NCBI GenBank assembly: GCA_022446815.1
Contig: JAKVCD010000009.1
Coordinates: 1-64,000 of the forward strand
Direction: 5' to 3'
Source of the DNA: Planctomycetota bacterium
GTDB lineage: Bacteria; Planctomycetota; UBA1135; GCA-002686595
DNA: 64,000 bases
The translations under genes were made by a program, and so were the position numbers. The notes beneath the pieces are model-generated. The model saw nothing but the letters and a program-made list of their open reading frames with translations, made no database searches and was not told where the DNA came from. Positions 1 to 8,353 of the stretch are shown here, in pieces (the first letter of the stretch is position 1; each line of letters starts with the position of its first letter).

Positions 1-509
1 GCGGACGCGGCGGTTACGACCGCGGCGACCGCGGCGGACGCGGCGGTTACGATCGCGGCGGACGCGGCGGTTACGAACGCGGTGATCGCGGCGGGCGCGG
101 CGGTTACGACCGCGGCGGCTACAACGAAGGTCGCTCCTTTGAGCCCCGTGATCGACGAGAGGGTGGACGCGGTCGCGTGCAGCGAGACCACGGAGGCCCG
201 GGGATGGACTTGAGCCGAGCTCCGGAGGAGGGCATGGCGCGCCTCTTCGTGAGCATGGGTCGCACCAGCGGACTTCGTCCCGGTGACCTCGTCGGTGCGA
301 TCACCGCAACGACAGGAATCTCGGGGCAAGATCTCGGCGCGATCGAGATCAAAGAGCGTGTCTCCTTCATCGAGGTGAAGAAGGCAGCGGAGTCCGAGAT
401 CCTCAGCGCGATGGGCCGCTCGGAGGTCCGTGGGCGCTCCGTAGAGATCAAGAAAGCCGTGCCTTTCACAGAGCGCGAGGCTGATGATCGCTGGGACGAC
501 CGCGGCTGA
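1..509 (+). CDS. DEAD-box RNA helicase, C-terminal part (5' end outside window)
   Basis: Open reading frame enters from the left edge (frame beginning at base 3) and stops with TGA at 507-509. The visible part starts with about 45 residues of RGGY/DRGG/ERGD repeats, an arginine-glycine-rich tail of the kind that binds RNA non-specifically. Next comes an approximately 75-residue segment, RLFVSMGR...GLRPGDLVGAI...IGAIEI-type, that matches the DbpA RNA-binding domain (PF03880) found at the end of DeaD/CsdA helicases. The helicase core itself lies upstream and is not seen, so the family name rests on the tail domain. In most DeaD proteins the RGG-rich stretch follows the DbpA domain. Here it precedes it, with a short DDRWDDRG ending. 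A strong intrinsic terminator follows at once, so this is the last gene of its transcript. Confidence 0.85.
   Translation, partial: GRGGYDRGDRGGRGGYDRGGRGGYERGDRGGRGGYDRGGYNEGRSFEPRDRREGGRGRVQRDHGGPGMDLSRAPEEGMARLFVSMGRTSGLRPGDLVGAITATTGISGQDLGAIEIKERVSFIEVKKAAESEILSAMGRSEVRGRSVEIKKAVPFTEREADDRWDDRG
3..122 (+). repeat. Degenerate tandem repeat encoding RGG/RGGY motifs
   Basis: Repeated units of the type GGACGCGGCGGTTACGA(C/T)CGCGGC run from base 3 to about 122. They are in frame with the helicase and encode GRGGYDRG-like units. Because the nucleotide units are near-identical, this stretch can expand or contract in frame. It probably continues to the left of the window. Confidence 0.85.
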
Positions 510-529
510 CCTGCGAGTCGAGTGAGCAA

Positions 530-563
530 AGAGAGGGCCTCGGGGTGACCCCGGGCCCTCTCT
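530..563 (+). terminator. Intrinsic terminator after the helicase gene
   Basis: A GC-rich hairpin: bases 530-539 (AGAGAGGGCC) pair with 554-563 (GGCCCTCTCT), and inside it 541-545 (CGGGG) pairs with 549-553 (CCCCG) around a TGA loop, with T540 bulged. A short T-containing stretch (CTCATTTC) follows. It begins 21 bases after the helicase stop codon and ends about 95 bases before the next gene. Confidence 0.8.
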
Positions 564-658
564 CTCATTTCGGAGCGAACTTTGGCTCATCAACGCGCAC
601 GCATAGAAAAGTAGCGCTTTGCCGTGACGGGTCTTAGCTTGGGATCAGGAGACAGCCC

Positions 659-3472
659 ATGACACCGATCGCACAGCTCTTGCTCTTCGTCGCCCCATTC
701 GTCCAAGAGTCGACCCCCCGGCCTTTCTGGAACTTCGAGACGACCACGGTTCACCCGGTGCGAGTCTCTGAAGACGGGGCACGCCTCTTCTGTGTGAACC
801 CTCCAGAGGGAGCCCTTGAGGTGTACTCGCTCGCCGATCCAGACCAGCCGGTCTTGATGCGGACCATCCCTGTCGGGTTAGAGCCTTGCTCGGTGACCGC
901 TCGCACAGCTGATGAACTCTGGGTCGTCGACAACCTCTCTGACTCCGTGAGTGTCGTCTCGCTCTCAGCAGGCAGGGTCATTGATGTGCTGGAGGTGGGG
1001 GATGAGCCTGCCGACGTGTGCTTCGCAGGATCGCCTGAGCGAGCCTTCGTCAGCGCCGCCGCTAGCGATGAGGTGCACGTGTTTGATGCGGACACGAGGC
1101 TCCCTGTCGGTGTCGTCCCGATCTTCGGTAAGGACCCGCGCGCGATGGCCCCTGCGCACGATGGCGGCTCAGTCTGGGTCGCGGTCCAGCGCTCTGGAAA
1201 TGGGACGACGATCATCAGCGAGCATGACGCGCCGACGCCGCCCGCGCCCTGGAACCCGAGCCTCCCGCCTGCCCCGCAGACCGGGCTCATCGTGGAGCAC
1301 GACGACCCGACTTGGTCGCACCTCGTGACCTGGGACGTCGTCGACATCGACCTCGTGCGCATCGACGCTGGCACGCTCTCCATCCTGGATGAGGTCAGAG
1401 ATATGGGGACGATCCTCTACGACATCGCCGTAGACCCGACAGATGGTCACGTCTTCGTGGCTAACACCTTCGCACGAAACCACGTTCGCTTCTTACAGAA
1501 CCTCAAGGGGCACAGCATCCAGAGCCGCGTCACAGAGCTGGACCCGTTGAGCGGGGTGATCTACCCCTACGAGCTAAACCCTGGCGTCGACTACACCATC
1601 CTCCCCAACGATCCGTCCCGTGCCACAGCCCTCGCGGAGCCGGTGGCTCTAGCTATCGATCCGCAGCTGGACCGCGTCTATGTCGCTGCGCAAGGGACTG
1701 ACCGGATCGGCGTCTTGGACCGCGCCGGCGTCAGGCAGGGCTTCGTAGAGCTCGGGCCTGAGGGCGCAGCTGTGGACACGGCCTCGATGCGAGGGCCTCG
1801 CGGCCTCGCCTTGCACCCTACGGGGGAGCGCCTCTACGTCTTCGAGCGGCTGGCTCACGCTGTCGCTGTCGTGGACACGCAGAGCCTCAGCGTCATCGCT
1901 GAGGTCCCGCTCGAGTATGACCCCACGCCCGCAGCTGTGAGCGCTGGTCGACGCTTCCTCTATGACGCCAAGCGCTCGGGAAACGGGACGATGTCCTGCG
2001 CAGCCTGCCACATCGACGGCGACATTGACCTCCTGGCCTGGGACCTCGGAGATCCAGAGGGAGAGGTCACGGAGCCGGTCGGGGAGCCCTCGCCGCCCTT
2101 CAACCTCGCGCCACTCGAGGACTACCACCCCATGAAGGGTCCGATGATGACTCAGGCGCTGCGCGGCCTCGGGGGCATCGCGCCTTACCATTGGCGAGGG
2201 GAGAAGGAAGACCTTGTGAGCTTTAACGAGGCCTTCGGAGAGGAGGGCATCCTGGCGGGTTCGGAGCTCTCAGAGCAAGAGCTGGCCCTGTTCGTTGAGT
2301 GGCTCGAGTCTGGCGCGTTCCCGCCGAACCCGAACCAGACCTTAGAGCGTGGTCTCTCCGATCTCCCGGCGCATGCTAACGCCGCTGCAGGCTTTGAGGC
2401 CTTCAAGCAAGACATCCTCGATACGACCCCGCTCCTTGGCTTTGACCTCGACGTGTCCTGCGTTTCTTGCCACACCTTTCAGCCTGGTAACTTCAGCGGG
2501 AGCAATGGAGAGGTCGTCGCGGGATCAGTGCTTGATGAGTCACAGCCCCAGAAGGTCGCGCACCTCAGGAACCTCTACCGCAGGACGGGCTTCGATCACG
2601 ACGCCGCTGAGGTGAAGGTGGGCTTCGGCTTCATCCACGACGGATCTATTGACACGGTCGAGAGCTTCCTCGACCTCCAAGTGTTCAACATCTGGCCGAA
2701 CAACAAGAAGGACGACATGGCGGCCTTCATGCTGGCCTTTGACACTGGCGCTGCACCAATCTTGGGTAAGCGAGTGCTGCTGGACTCGGACCACTTCTCT
2801 GGGCCGGAGCTCGTCTCCATGATCAATCTCCTAGAGGCTCGCGTCGCGGCCGGGGACATCGATCTTGTCTTCCGTGGGCTCTATGAGGGATCGCCGCGCT
2901 CTTACCTGTACGACCTCCCGAGCGGGAGCTACCGCGCTGATATGCAAGGCGCCGCGGACTTGAGCCGCTCTGAGCTCCTCAACCTCGCTCAGGCAGGCAC
3001 CCTCGAGGGCTGCTTGATCGGCGTCTCCCCCGGCGAGGGCGTGCGCTTCGGCAGGGACAGGGACTCAGACGGGACCCTCGATGGAGATGAAGGCCTGGAG
3101 CTCTATGAGCTGGGTGTTGGGTGTGACTCGGCCTTGAGCCTTACGGCGAACTCAGCACCTGAGCTCGGAAACGCAGGCTTCGCCTTGGTCGTCGAGGGAG
3201 GGGTGCCCGGGGCAGAGGGCTTCATCGTGGTCGGCCCAAGCGTCAGCGTTACGCCCGGGAACCCTGGGGTCGTAGAGATCCAACGTGACCCTGTGGTCGC
3301 TTCGTTGCCCTATCGGTTTGATGCGCGCGGAGCGGCGGTCATCCCGCTGTCGATCCCCTCGGAGCAGTCACTCCTTGGACGGAGCTATCAGCTACGCGCT
3401 CTCAGTCGTAGCCGCTGCGGCGACTCTGGCAGAATGGGCTCCAACGGGCTCCGCGTCACCCTGACCCTCTGA
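659..3472 (+). CDS. Exported beta-propeller / di-heme cytochrome c peroxidase-like protein
   Basis: A 937-residue protein with a short hydrophobic N-terminal signal (MTPIAQLLLFVAPFVQ). Residues about 25-430 contain YVTN-type propeller repeats with recurring VVDNLSDSVSVV and VYVAAQGTDRIGVLD-like blades. Residues about 430-790 form a MauG/CCP-like unit with two c-heme motifs, CAACH at 447-451 and CVSCH at 601-605. A DxDxDG calcium-type loop (DRDSDGTLDGDE) lies near residue 800. A roughly 110-residue beta-rich C-terminal domain ends SNGLRVTLTL. The architecture suggests a periplasmic electron-transfer or oxidase protein; its substrate cannot be read from the sequence. AGGAG about 8 bases before the ATG supports the start. 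It appears to be a single-gene unit facing the lipoprotein gene downstream. Confidence 0.85.
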   Translation: MTPIAQLLLFVAPFVQESTPRPFWNFETTTVHPVRVSEDGARLFCVNPPEGALEVYSLADPDQPVLMRTIPVGLEPCSVTARTADELWVVDNLSDSVSVVSLSAGRVIDVLEVGDEPADVCFAGSPERAFVSAAASDEVHVFDADTRLPVGVVPIFGKDPRAMAPAHDGGSVWVAVQRSGNGTTIISEHDAPTPPAPWNPSLPPAPQTGLIVEHDDPTWSHLVTWDVVDIDLVRIDAGTLSILDEVRDMGTILYDIAVDPTDGHVFVANTFARNHVRFLQNLKGHSIQSRVTELDPLSGVIYPYELNPGVDYTILPNDPSRATALAEPVALAIDPQLDRVYVAAQGTDRIGVLDRAGVRQGFVELGPEGAAVDTASMRGPRGLALHPTGERLYVFERLAHAVAVVDTQSLSVIAEVPLEYDPTPAAVSAGRRFLYDAKRSGNGTMSCAACHIDGDIDLLAWDLGDPEGEVTEPVGEPSPPFNLAPLEDYHPMKGPMMTQALRGLGGIAPYHWRGEKEDLVSFNEAFGEEGILAGSELSEQELALFVEWLESGAFPPNPNQTLERGLSDLPAHANAAAGFEAFKQDILDTTPLLGFDLDVSCVSCHTFQPGNFSGSNGEVVAGSVLDESQPQKVAHLRNLYRRTGFDHDAAEVKVGFGFIHDGSIDTVESFLDLQVFNIWPNNKKDDMAAFMLAFDTGAAPILGKRVLLDSDHFSGPELVSMINLLEARVAAGDIDLVFRGLYEGSPRSYLYDLPSGSYRADMQGAADLSRSELLNLAQAGTLEGCLIGVSPGEGVRFGRDRDSDGTLDGDEGLELYELGVGCDSALSLTANSAPELGNAGFALVVEGGVPGAEGFIVVGPSVSVTPGNPGVVEIQRDPVVASLPYRFDARGAAVIPLSIPSEQSLLGRSYQLRALSRSRCGDSGRMGSNGLRVTLTL

Positions 3473-3477
3473 GAGGT

Positions 3478-4125
3478 TCAGGAGGGGCCGCGCGCTGGAT
3501 AGATCAGCTTTGAGGGCGGGTCCACCCCGGGGTCTTCGTCTTCTCTCTCCCGCCACTCTTCCTGCTCATCTGCATCAACGAGCCATGTGGCCGGATTGAT
3601 GAGCTCAATGAAAATCAGGGTGCAGAGAGCTCCCACGGCGTCGAGAGCTAGAGCTGGAACGGTCAGGACTCCCGCAGTGATGCGTCGTTCCCAGTGGACC
3701 TCGCTCGGCAGCTTGGCGGTGGCGACGACCAAGTGCCCGCCCGCTGACTCGACGAGGATGTCGATGGAGCTAGTCTCTGGCTCGTGACTCAGGAACCAAG
3801 GCTCTTCGGTAGGGGTGAGGCTCTCGAGGATGCCGCTAGGGACAGGTCGGGGAGCGAGATAGAGGGGGGAGTGGATGGTCTCACCCGTACCTCCGACAGA
3901 GACCGTCACGCGGTCCAGCCAGTCGGCAGGCACGCGCAAGGAGAAGGCGGGCTTCGCTGCACCGTCTAGCGCGACCAAGATGACGGTACGACCCTCCTCG
4001 TCTACACCAGAGCTCACCGGTATGGCGTCCGTGGGGTAGCTGTCAGCGGCCCAATCCCAGAGGCCCGTCGTGAGACAGGCCGGGGCGATGAGCGCGCAGG
4101 CGAGGACGGTGAAGAGCTTCTTCAA
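3478..4125 (-). CDS. Putative lipoprotein of unknown function
   Basis: 215 residues starting MKKLFTVLACALIAPAC, a signal peptide with a lipobox-like LIAPAC. The middle is beta-rich and soluble-looking. Residues about 150-180 are hydrophobic (VLTVPALALDAVGALCTLIFIELI), enough for one membrane segment, followed by a very acidic tail (DEQEEWREREDEDPG). I do not recognise a family. The gene lies 4 bases downstream of the large VCBS/UnbV lipoprotein on the same strand, so the two are probably cotranscribed. It converges with the beta-propeller gene only 5 bases away. Confidence 0.7.
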   Translation of the reverse strand: MKKLFTVLACALIAPACLTTGLWDWAADSYPTDAIPVSSGVDEEGRTVILVALDGAAKPAFSLRVPADWLDRVTVSVGGTGETIHSPLYLAPRPVPSGILESLTPTEEPWFLSHEPETSSIDILVESAGGHLVVATAKLPSEVHWERRITAGVLTVPALALDAVGALCTLIFIELINPATWLVDADEQEEWREREDEDPGVDPPSKLIYPARGPS

Positions 4126-4129
4126 GGTC

Positions 4130-7100
4130 TTAGCTTCCGGGTTGAGAGGTGAGGTCAGGGAGCCAGCGGCGGGCAGGGCGGGTGTTCCACTCTCTCCGCC
4201 AGCGCTGATGAAGCTCGCCGTCGGGGAAGGACTCTGTCTCAGGGTATGGGTAACCGCTCATGCCGTGGAAGGGGAGGGGCTCCACCTCTAGGGCGTTTAT
4301 GGAGTTGGGGTCGCGATCCTTGGCCCAGCCATCGAGGAAGACGAGCCAGTCACGTCGCCAACCCTCGGGGAGCTCTGGCAGCTCAGCGGCGTCGAAGCGG
4401 AGCGTGAGGCAGTCGCCTGAGCCCATGATGACCATGCGGTCGTCGATCTCCCCTAGGAGCTCGAGGCAGTCACCGAAGCGGGTGTACATGCCCGGGTGCT
4501 GGTCCCAGCGACCGAAGAGGGCGAGGCAGTCCCAGGTGAACTCTTCGGGGGTGCTGCCGCCCTCCTCGTTTAGCGGAGCGCTGAAGCCGCGCTCCCAGAG
4601 GTGGGCTGAGGCGGGCTCGAGCTCGGTCTGGATCATGGGCGCATCATCGCCGTCTGTGGCGAGGGTGATCCGATCCCAGTAGAGCTGCAAGGTACAAAAG
4701 AGCCTGATACGCGGATCCTCTCGAACCATGATCTCGGAAAGGTCGAGCACCATCGTCTTCGACTTACCTGCGGGGAAGCCAACCGGCGGGCCTGTGTCAC
4801 GCCATCCACCTTGGCCGTCAGGGACCTGCACGAGAGGCGGTAGGAACTGAACGCGAGGGTGATAGGCCGCCGCCATGTTCGCGGAAGCGTTGGACCAGTT
4901 GAGCCAGCCTGTGAGGAAGAGGCGCAGCTTCTTCGCATCAGCTACGGCCTCGGGGTCGAACTCTAGGTCTAGGAACCAGGGCTTGGACATCCCGCGGAAC
5001 TGGTGCTTCTCTCGCTGCATGGGGGTGGCGTGGACAAGGTCAATCTCGCTGAGCTCCTTCGCCCAGTCACGGCCGTCCGAGCCGACCGCGCGCAGAGGAG
5101 CGAGCGGATCCCGTACGGTGTGCGTGTGGTGCTCGGGGAAGGGCGGGAAGGTGAAGCGCTCGTTGGGGTGGACTTCGGTGTCTTCGGGGTGGTCGACGGC
5201 GATCAGCGTCGCGCGGTCGAGGTAGGTGACCTCTCGGAGCTCCTCAGTGAACTGCAAGACGAGCTCTCCATCTTTCTCCTTGAGCTGCTCAGCGGAGACA
5301 TAGACGAACTCGTCGTGGTCCGGGGGGACGAGCATGCCGGGCGCCATCGGGAGGCCGAGGGGCGTGATCCCGAGTACGTCAGAGATGAACTCGAAGGTCT
5401 CGCCGTTCCAGGTGTAGAGGAAGGGGCAGGAGCCAATGAGCCCTGTCTTTTGGGTGAACTCACCGAAGACTGCGTCCGGATCGTCGATGATGGACTGATC
5501 AGAGAGGTCTAGGTCGATGTGTGTCTGCACGACCCCGTTAGGCCAGCGCAGACGCAGCACGTCGATCTTCTCACCGTCACCGATGCCGATGAGTTGAGGC
5601 ATGCCATTCCAGAAGATCCGGCGGTATACGCCGTGCGCGCGCACTTCGATGATGGCGCCGACTGCCCGGCGGTTGTCTCTGAGCCCACGAGGGGAGAGGC
5701 GGAAGGCGAGTCCGCTCGCTCCGGTGTTCTCGACGAGGCTCAGCGCACCGCCTTTGAGCAAGACCGCGTCAACGTCTCGATCCTCGTCGAAGTCCGCCCA
5801 GACTGCGCGAGCGTCAGGAGAGAAGGGGGCCGCGAGCGCGACGCTGGTCTCACCCTCCACGGCGGCGCGGAGGCGGAGCTCCGTGGGAGAGACCAGGTCG
5901 AGGGTGCCGTCGAGGTCCAGGTCGACGGCTCTCGAACCAGGTCTCGGGCGTACGGCCTCAAGCGTGGAGAAGGTGTTGTCCGGTCGCTGCACGTAGCGCA
6001 AGTCTGCGTCGCGGGCCCAAAGGTCTGGTCGGCCGTCAGCGTTGAAGTCGGCCACGATGGGGGGCGCGGAGAGTGTGGTGCCCTCAGGGAGACGCGCTGT
6101 CTGATCTTCAAAGCGACCGGCGCGCAGGCTCGAGGCGAGCAAGAGCTCTCCAGGGCCACCTAGGAGGAGGTCTACGTCTTGATCTGAGTCGAAGTCTTCA
6201 ATGATGCACCAGCGCCAAGAGCCTGCTGTGGGGAGTGAGGCGGCCTCTGAGGCGTCCTGGAAGGAGCCCCCGCTTTCGGGCTCGTCCGCGCCGTCATTTC
6301 TATATAGGCGTGCGCCAAAGTCGCCAACGCAGAGGATGTCCAAGTCGCCGTCATGGTCAAAATCCACGGCGGTGGCAGCGTGGACCTTGCCGGACAAAGC
6401 GAGGCGAAGCTCTGCAGCTTCGGCCCAGCCCTCATCACTTTGGATGATGAAGCGTCCCGCCTCGCCCTCAGCGACGAAGAGGTCGAGGTCCTCGTCATTG
6501 TCTGCGTCGAAGGTGACGACGACATCAGCTGCTCCCTCAAAGGTGACGGACTCCTGCCATCCTTGGCTCGGGTCGTTTCTCCATGCGATGAGGGCCTCGG
6601 CGGTCTGACCTAAGAGGTCGGGGCGCGCGTCCCCGTCAAGGTCTCTGGCCCAGATGTTCGCGATGGGCGCGGTCTCTGCGAAGGGCAGCTCACGGGCAGC
6701 CCAGCTCAGCTCGGCGGAGCCCGCGGGCGCAGCCACTCCTGTGGGAGGTGGCGGGAGCATGCGGCCGAAGTTCCCGAGGCGTAGGATGCTCTCGACAGGT
6801 ACAGGGATCCCTTCCGCCTCTAGGGTCTGGCGCATCGCCGTGTAGCGCTGACCTTCGTCTACGCGTCCATCCTCGATGAGGAGGCGGCCGAGTCGGTAGA
6901 CAGCGGAGACATACCAGCTGCCGGCGTTCTCGATACCGGCATCTACGACGGCTTGGTAGCAGGCCTCGGCCTCCTCGCTCCTGTCGAGATCGTCCAAGGC
7001 CGCGCCGAGCGCGAGGCGCGTTGCGAGGCAGCCTGGCGCGAGTTCGTGAGCTCTCTCTAAGGAGGTGATCGCTGCCTCAATCTCGCCAGCCTCTCGGTGC

Positions 7101-7423
7101 AGCTGCCCGCGGAGGAAGTGGAGAGTCGGGGCATCGGCTGCCTCAGGAGCTGCTCGGTCGAGGAAGACTCCCGCCGCTGTAGCCTGGTTGGCGGCGAACT
7201 CCACCTGCGCTGCCCTCAGGAGGTCCTCAGCGAGCGCGTCATCGCTAGCGACGAGGGGCGCGAGTTCTCGGCGTGCCTCCTCGTAGCGGTCCTCACCGAA
7301 CCACGCGGCGGCACGCTCGCGAATCAAGAGGACCTCCTCAGCCGGGGGGGCTGAGGTCGGGTCTGAGCAGGCAGTGAGGAGGAGCAGGGGCAGCAGGGCG
7401 GGCGTATGTAGGGAGAGCTTCAT
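4130..7423 (-). CDS. TPR / VCBS (FG-GAP) repeat / ASPIC-UnbV lipoprotein
   Basis: About 1,097 residues from the ATG at 7423, which begins MKLSLHTPALLPLLLLTAC, a lipoprotein signal. A longer reading from 7477 is possible but would bury the signal. AAGGA lies about 10 bases upstream of the chosen start. Order of parts: TPR helices (residues about 30-200), VCBS/FG-GAP repeats with many DxDxDGxxD calcium loops (about 240-560), then an ASPIC/UnbV module (PF07593; IGIGDGEKIDVLRLRWPNG). Next is a C-terminal region opening GSCPFLYTWNGE and containing DVLGITPLGLP, which recurs after UnbV modules in planctomycete and acidobacterial proteins. Presumably an outer-membrane or periplasmic binding protein; its ligand is unknown. 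It is the first gene of a two-gene unit with the downstream lipoprotein. Confidence 0.9.
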   Translation of the reverse strand: MKLSLHTPALLPLLLLTACSDPTSAPPAEEVLLIRERAAAWFGEDRYEEARRELAPLVASDDALAEDLLRAAQVEFAANQATAAGVFLDRAAPEAADAPTLHFLRGQLHREAGEIEAAITSLERAHELAPGCLATRLALGAALDDLDRSEEAEACYQAVVDAGIENAGSWYVSAVYRLGRLLIEDGRVDEGQRYTAMRQTLEAEGIPVPVESILRLGNFGRMLPPPPTGVAAPAGSAELSWAARELPFAETAPIANIWARDLDGDARPDLLGQTAEALIAWRNDPSQGWQESVTFEGAADVVVTFDADNDEDLDLFVAEGEAGRFIIQSDEGWAEAAELRLALSGKVHAATAVDFDHDGDLDILCVGDFGARLYRNDGADEPESGGSFQDASEAASLPTAGSWRWCIIEDFDSDQDVDLLLGGPGELLLASSLRAGRFEDQTARLPEGTTLSAPPIVADFNADGRPDLWARDADLRYVQRPDNTFSTLEAVRPRPGSRAVDLDLDGTLDLVSPTELRLRAAVEGETSVALAAPFSPDARAVWADFDEDRDVDAVLLKGGALSLVENTGASGLAFRLSPRGLRDNRRAVGAIIEVRAHGVYRRIFWNGMPQLIGIGDGEKIDVLRLRWPNGVVQTHIDLDLSDQSIIDDPDAVFGEFTQKTGLIGSCPFLYTWNGETFEFISDVLGITPLGLPMAPGMLVPPDHDEFVYVSAEQLKEKDGELVLQFTEELREVTYLDRATLIAVDHPEDTEVHPNERFTFPPFPEHHTHTVRDPLAPLRAVGSDGRDWAKELSEIDLVHATPMQREKHQFRGMSKPWFLDLEFDPEAVADAKKLRLFLTGWLNWSNASANMAAAYHPRVQFLPPLVQVPDGQGGWRDTGPPVGFPAGKSKTMVLDLSEIMVREDPRIRLFCTLQLYWDRITLATDGDDAPMIQTELEPASAHLWERGFSAPLNEEGGSTPEEFTWDCLALFGRWDQHPGMYTRFGDCLELLGEIDDRMVIMGSGDCLTLRFDAAELPELPEGWRRDWLVFLDGWAKDRDPNSINALEVEPLPFHGMSGYPYPETESFPDGELHQRWRREWNTRPARRWLPDLTSQPGS

Positions 7424-7597
7424 TGTGTGTTGTCCTTCACAGAGGAGGTTACGGCTCTCTGTAGGCTGATAAAACACCTAGTCTTTGAGCCTTCCCAAGG
7501 CACCAAATCGTGGGAAAAGAGCGAGTGAGCCGAACATCGCGAGCAGTGCGCGTGTTGAGAGGCTAGCCTCGCAGCCGATGATGAAAGCGAGGAAACT

Positions 7598-8353
7598 ATG
7601 AGTCGATCCAACACAAGTCCCCTCCGAACCGTCGTCGTGGGCGCGAGCTCGGGCATCGGCGCCGCCCTCGTGCGCCAGCTCGCCCGGGAGGGCGCCCATG
7701 TCGCGGCCCTCGCGAGGCGCGCCGAGGAGCTCGAGGCGCTGCGCGCAGAGGCCGAGGAGGGCGCCGGGCAGGTGTCTGTTTACGTCCATGACGTCTGTGA
7801 CACAGGGGCTGTGGAGGCGCTCTTTGAAGAGGTCGTCAAGGACTTGGGCGGTCTGGACCTCATGATCTACGCCGCAGGGATCATGCCCTCTGTGGGGAGG
7901 GATGAGTACAACACCGAGCTCGACCTCTCGATGCTCGAGGTGAACGTCTCTGGCTGTGTCGCGTGGTGTAACCCGACGGCCAACCTGTTCCGTTCACAGC
8001 GCGGCGGCACGATCGTGGGGATCTCTTCGATCGCTGGCGCGCGCGGACGCAAAGGCAACCCGATGTACGGGACCACCAAGGCGGCGATGGATCACTACCT
8101 AGAGGCGCTGCGAAATCGCCTCTCGGACTACGGAGCGCACGTCTGCACGATCAAGCCAGGCTACGTCGCTACTCCGATGACAGAGGACGTCGAAGGGATG
8201 TTCTGGGTGATCTCTGCGGAGACCGCGGCGAAGCGCATCCTGCGAGCGGCGCGCTGCCGTGTGAATGAGCGATACGTCCCGATGCGCTGGGGCTTGGTCG
8301 CGTTCGTCCTGCGCTGCATCCCGTCTGTCATCTTCAAGCGGCTGAACTTCTGA
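7598..8353 (+). CDS. DprE2-like short-chain dehydrogenase/reductase
   Basis: 251 residues with the classical SDR nucleotide-binding motif GASSGIG near residue 13 and the catalytic YGTTK motif near 155. The C-terminus (FVLRCIPSVIFKRLNF) closely resembles that of mycobacterial DprE2, which ends in a VLRHIPRSIF-type sequence. The downstream gene is DprE1-like. In mycobacteria DprE1 oxidises polyprenyl-phosphoryl ribose at C2' and DprE2 reduces the keto intermediate to the arabinose form. The same two-step epimerisation is inferred here. GAGG precedes the ATG by 7 bases. The stop overlaps the next start as TGATG, implying translational coupling. A generic SDR role remains possible. Confidence 0.8.
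   Translation: MSRSNTSPLRTVVVGASSGIGAALVRQLAREGAHVAALARRAEELEALRAEAEEGAGQVSVYVHDVCDTGAVEALFEEVVKDLGGLDLMIYAAGIMPSVGRDEYNTELDLSMLEVNVSGCVAWCNPTANLFRSQRGGTIVGISSIAGARGRKGNPMYGTTKAAMDHYLEALRNRLSDYGAHVCTIKPGYVATPMTEDVEGMFWVISAETAAKRILRAARCRVNERYVPMRWGLVAFVLRCIPSVIFKRLNF

Noticed and set aside
5519..6163. Plus-strand ORF opposite the VCBS/UnbV gene
   Set aside because: Composition and lack of any family signal mark it as an antisense shadow of the minus-strand gene.
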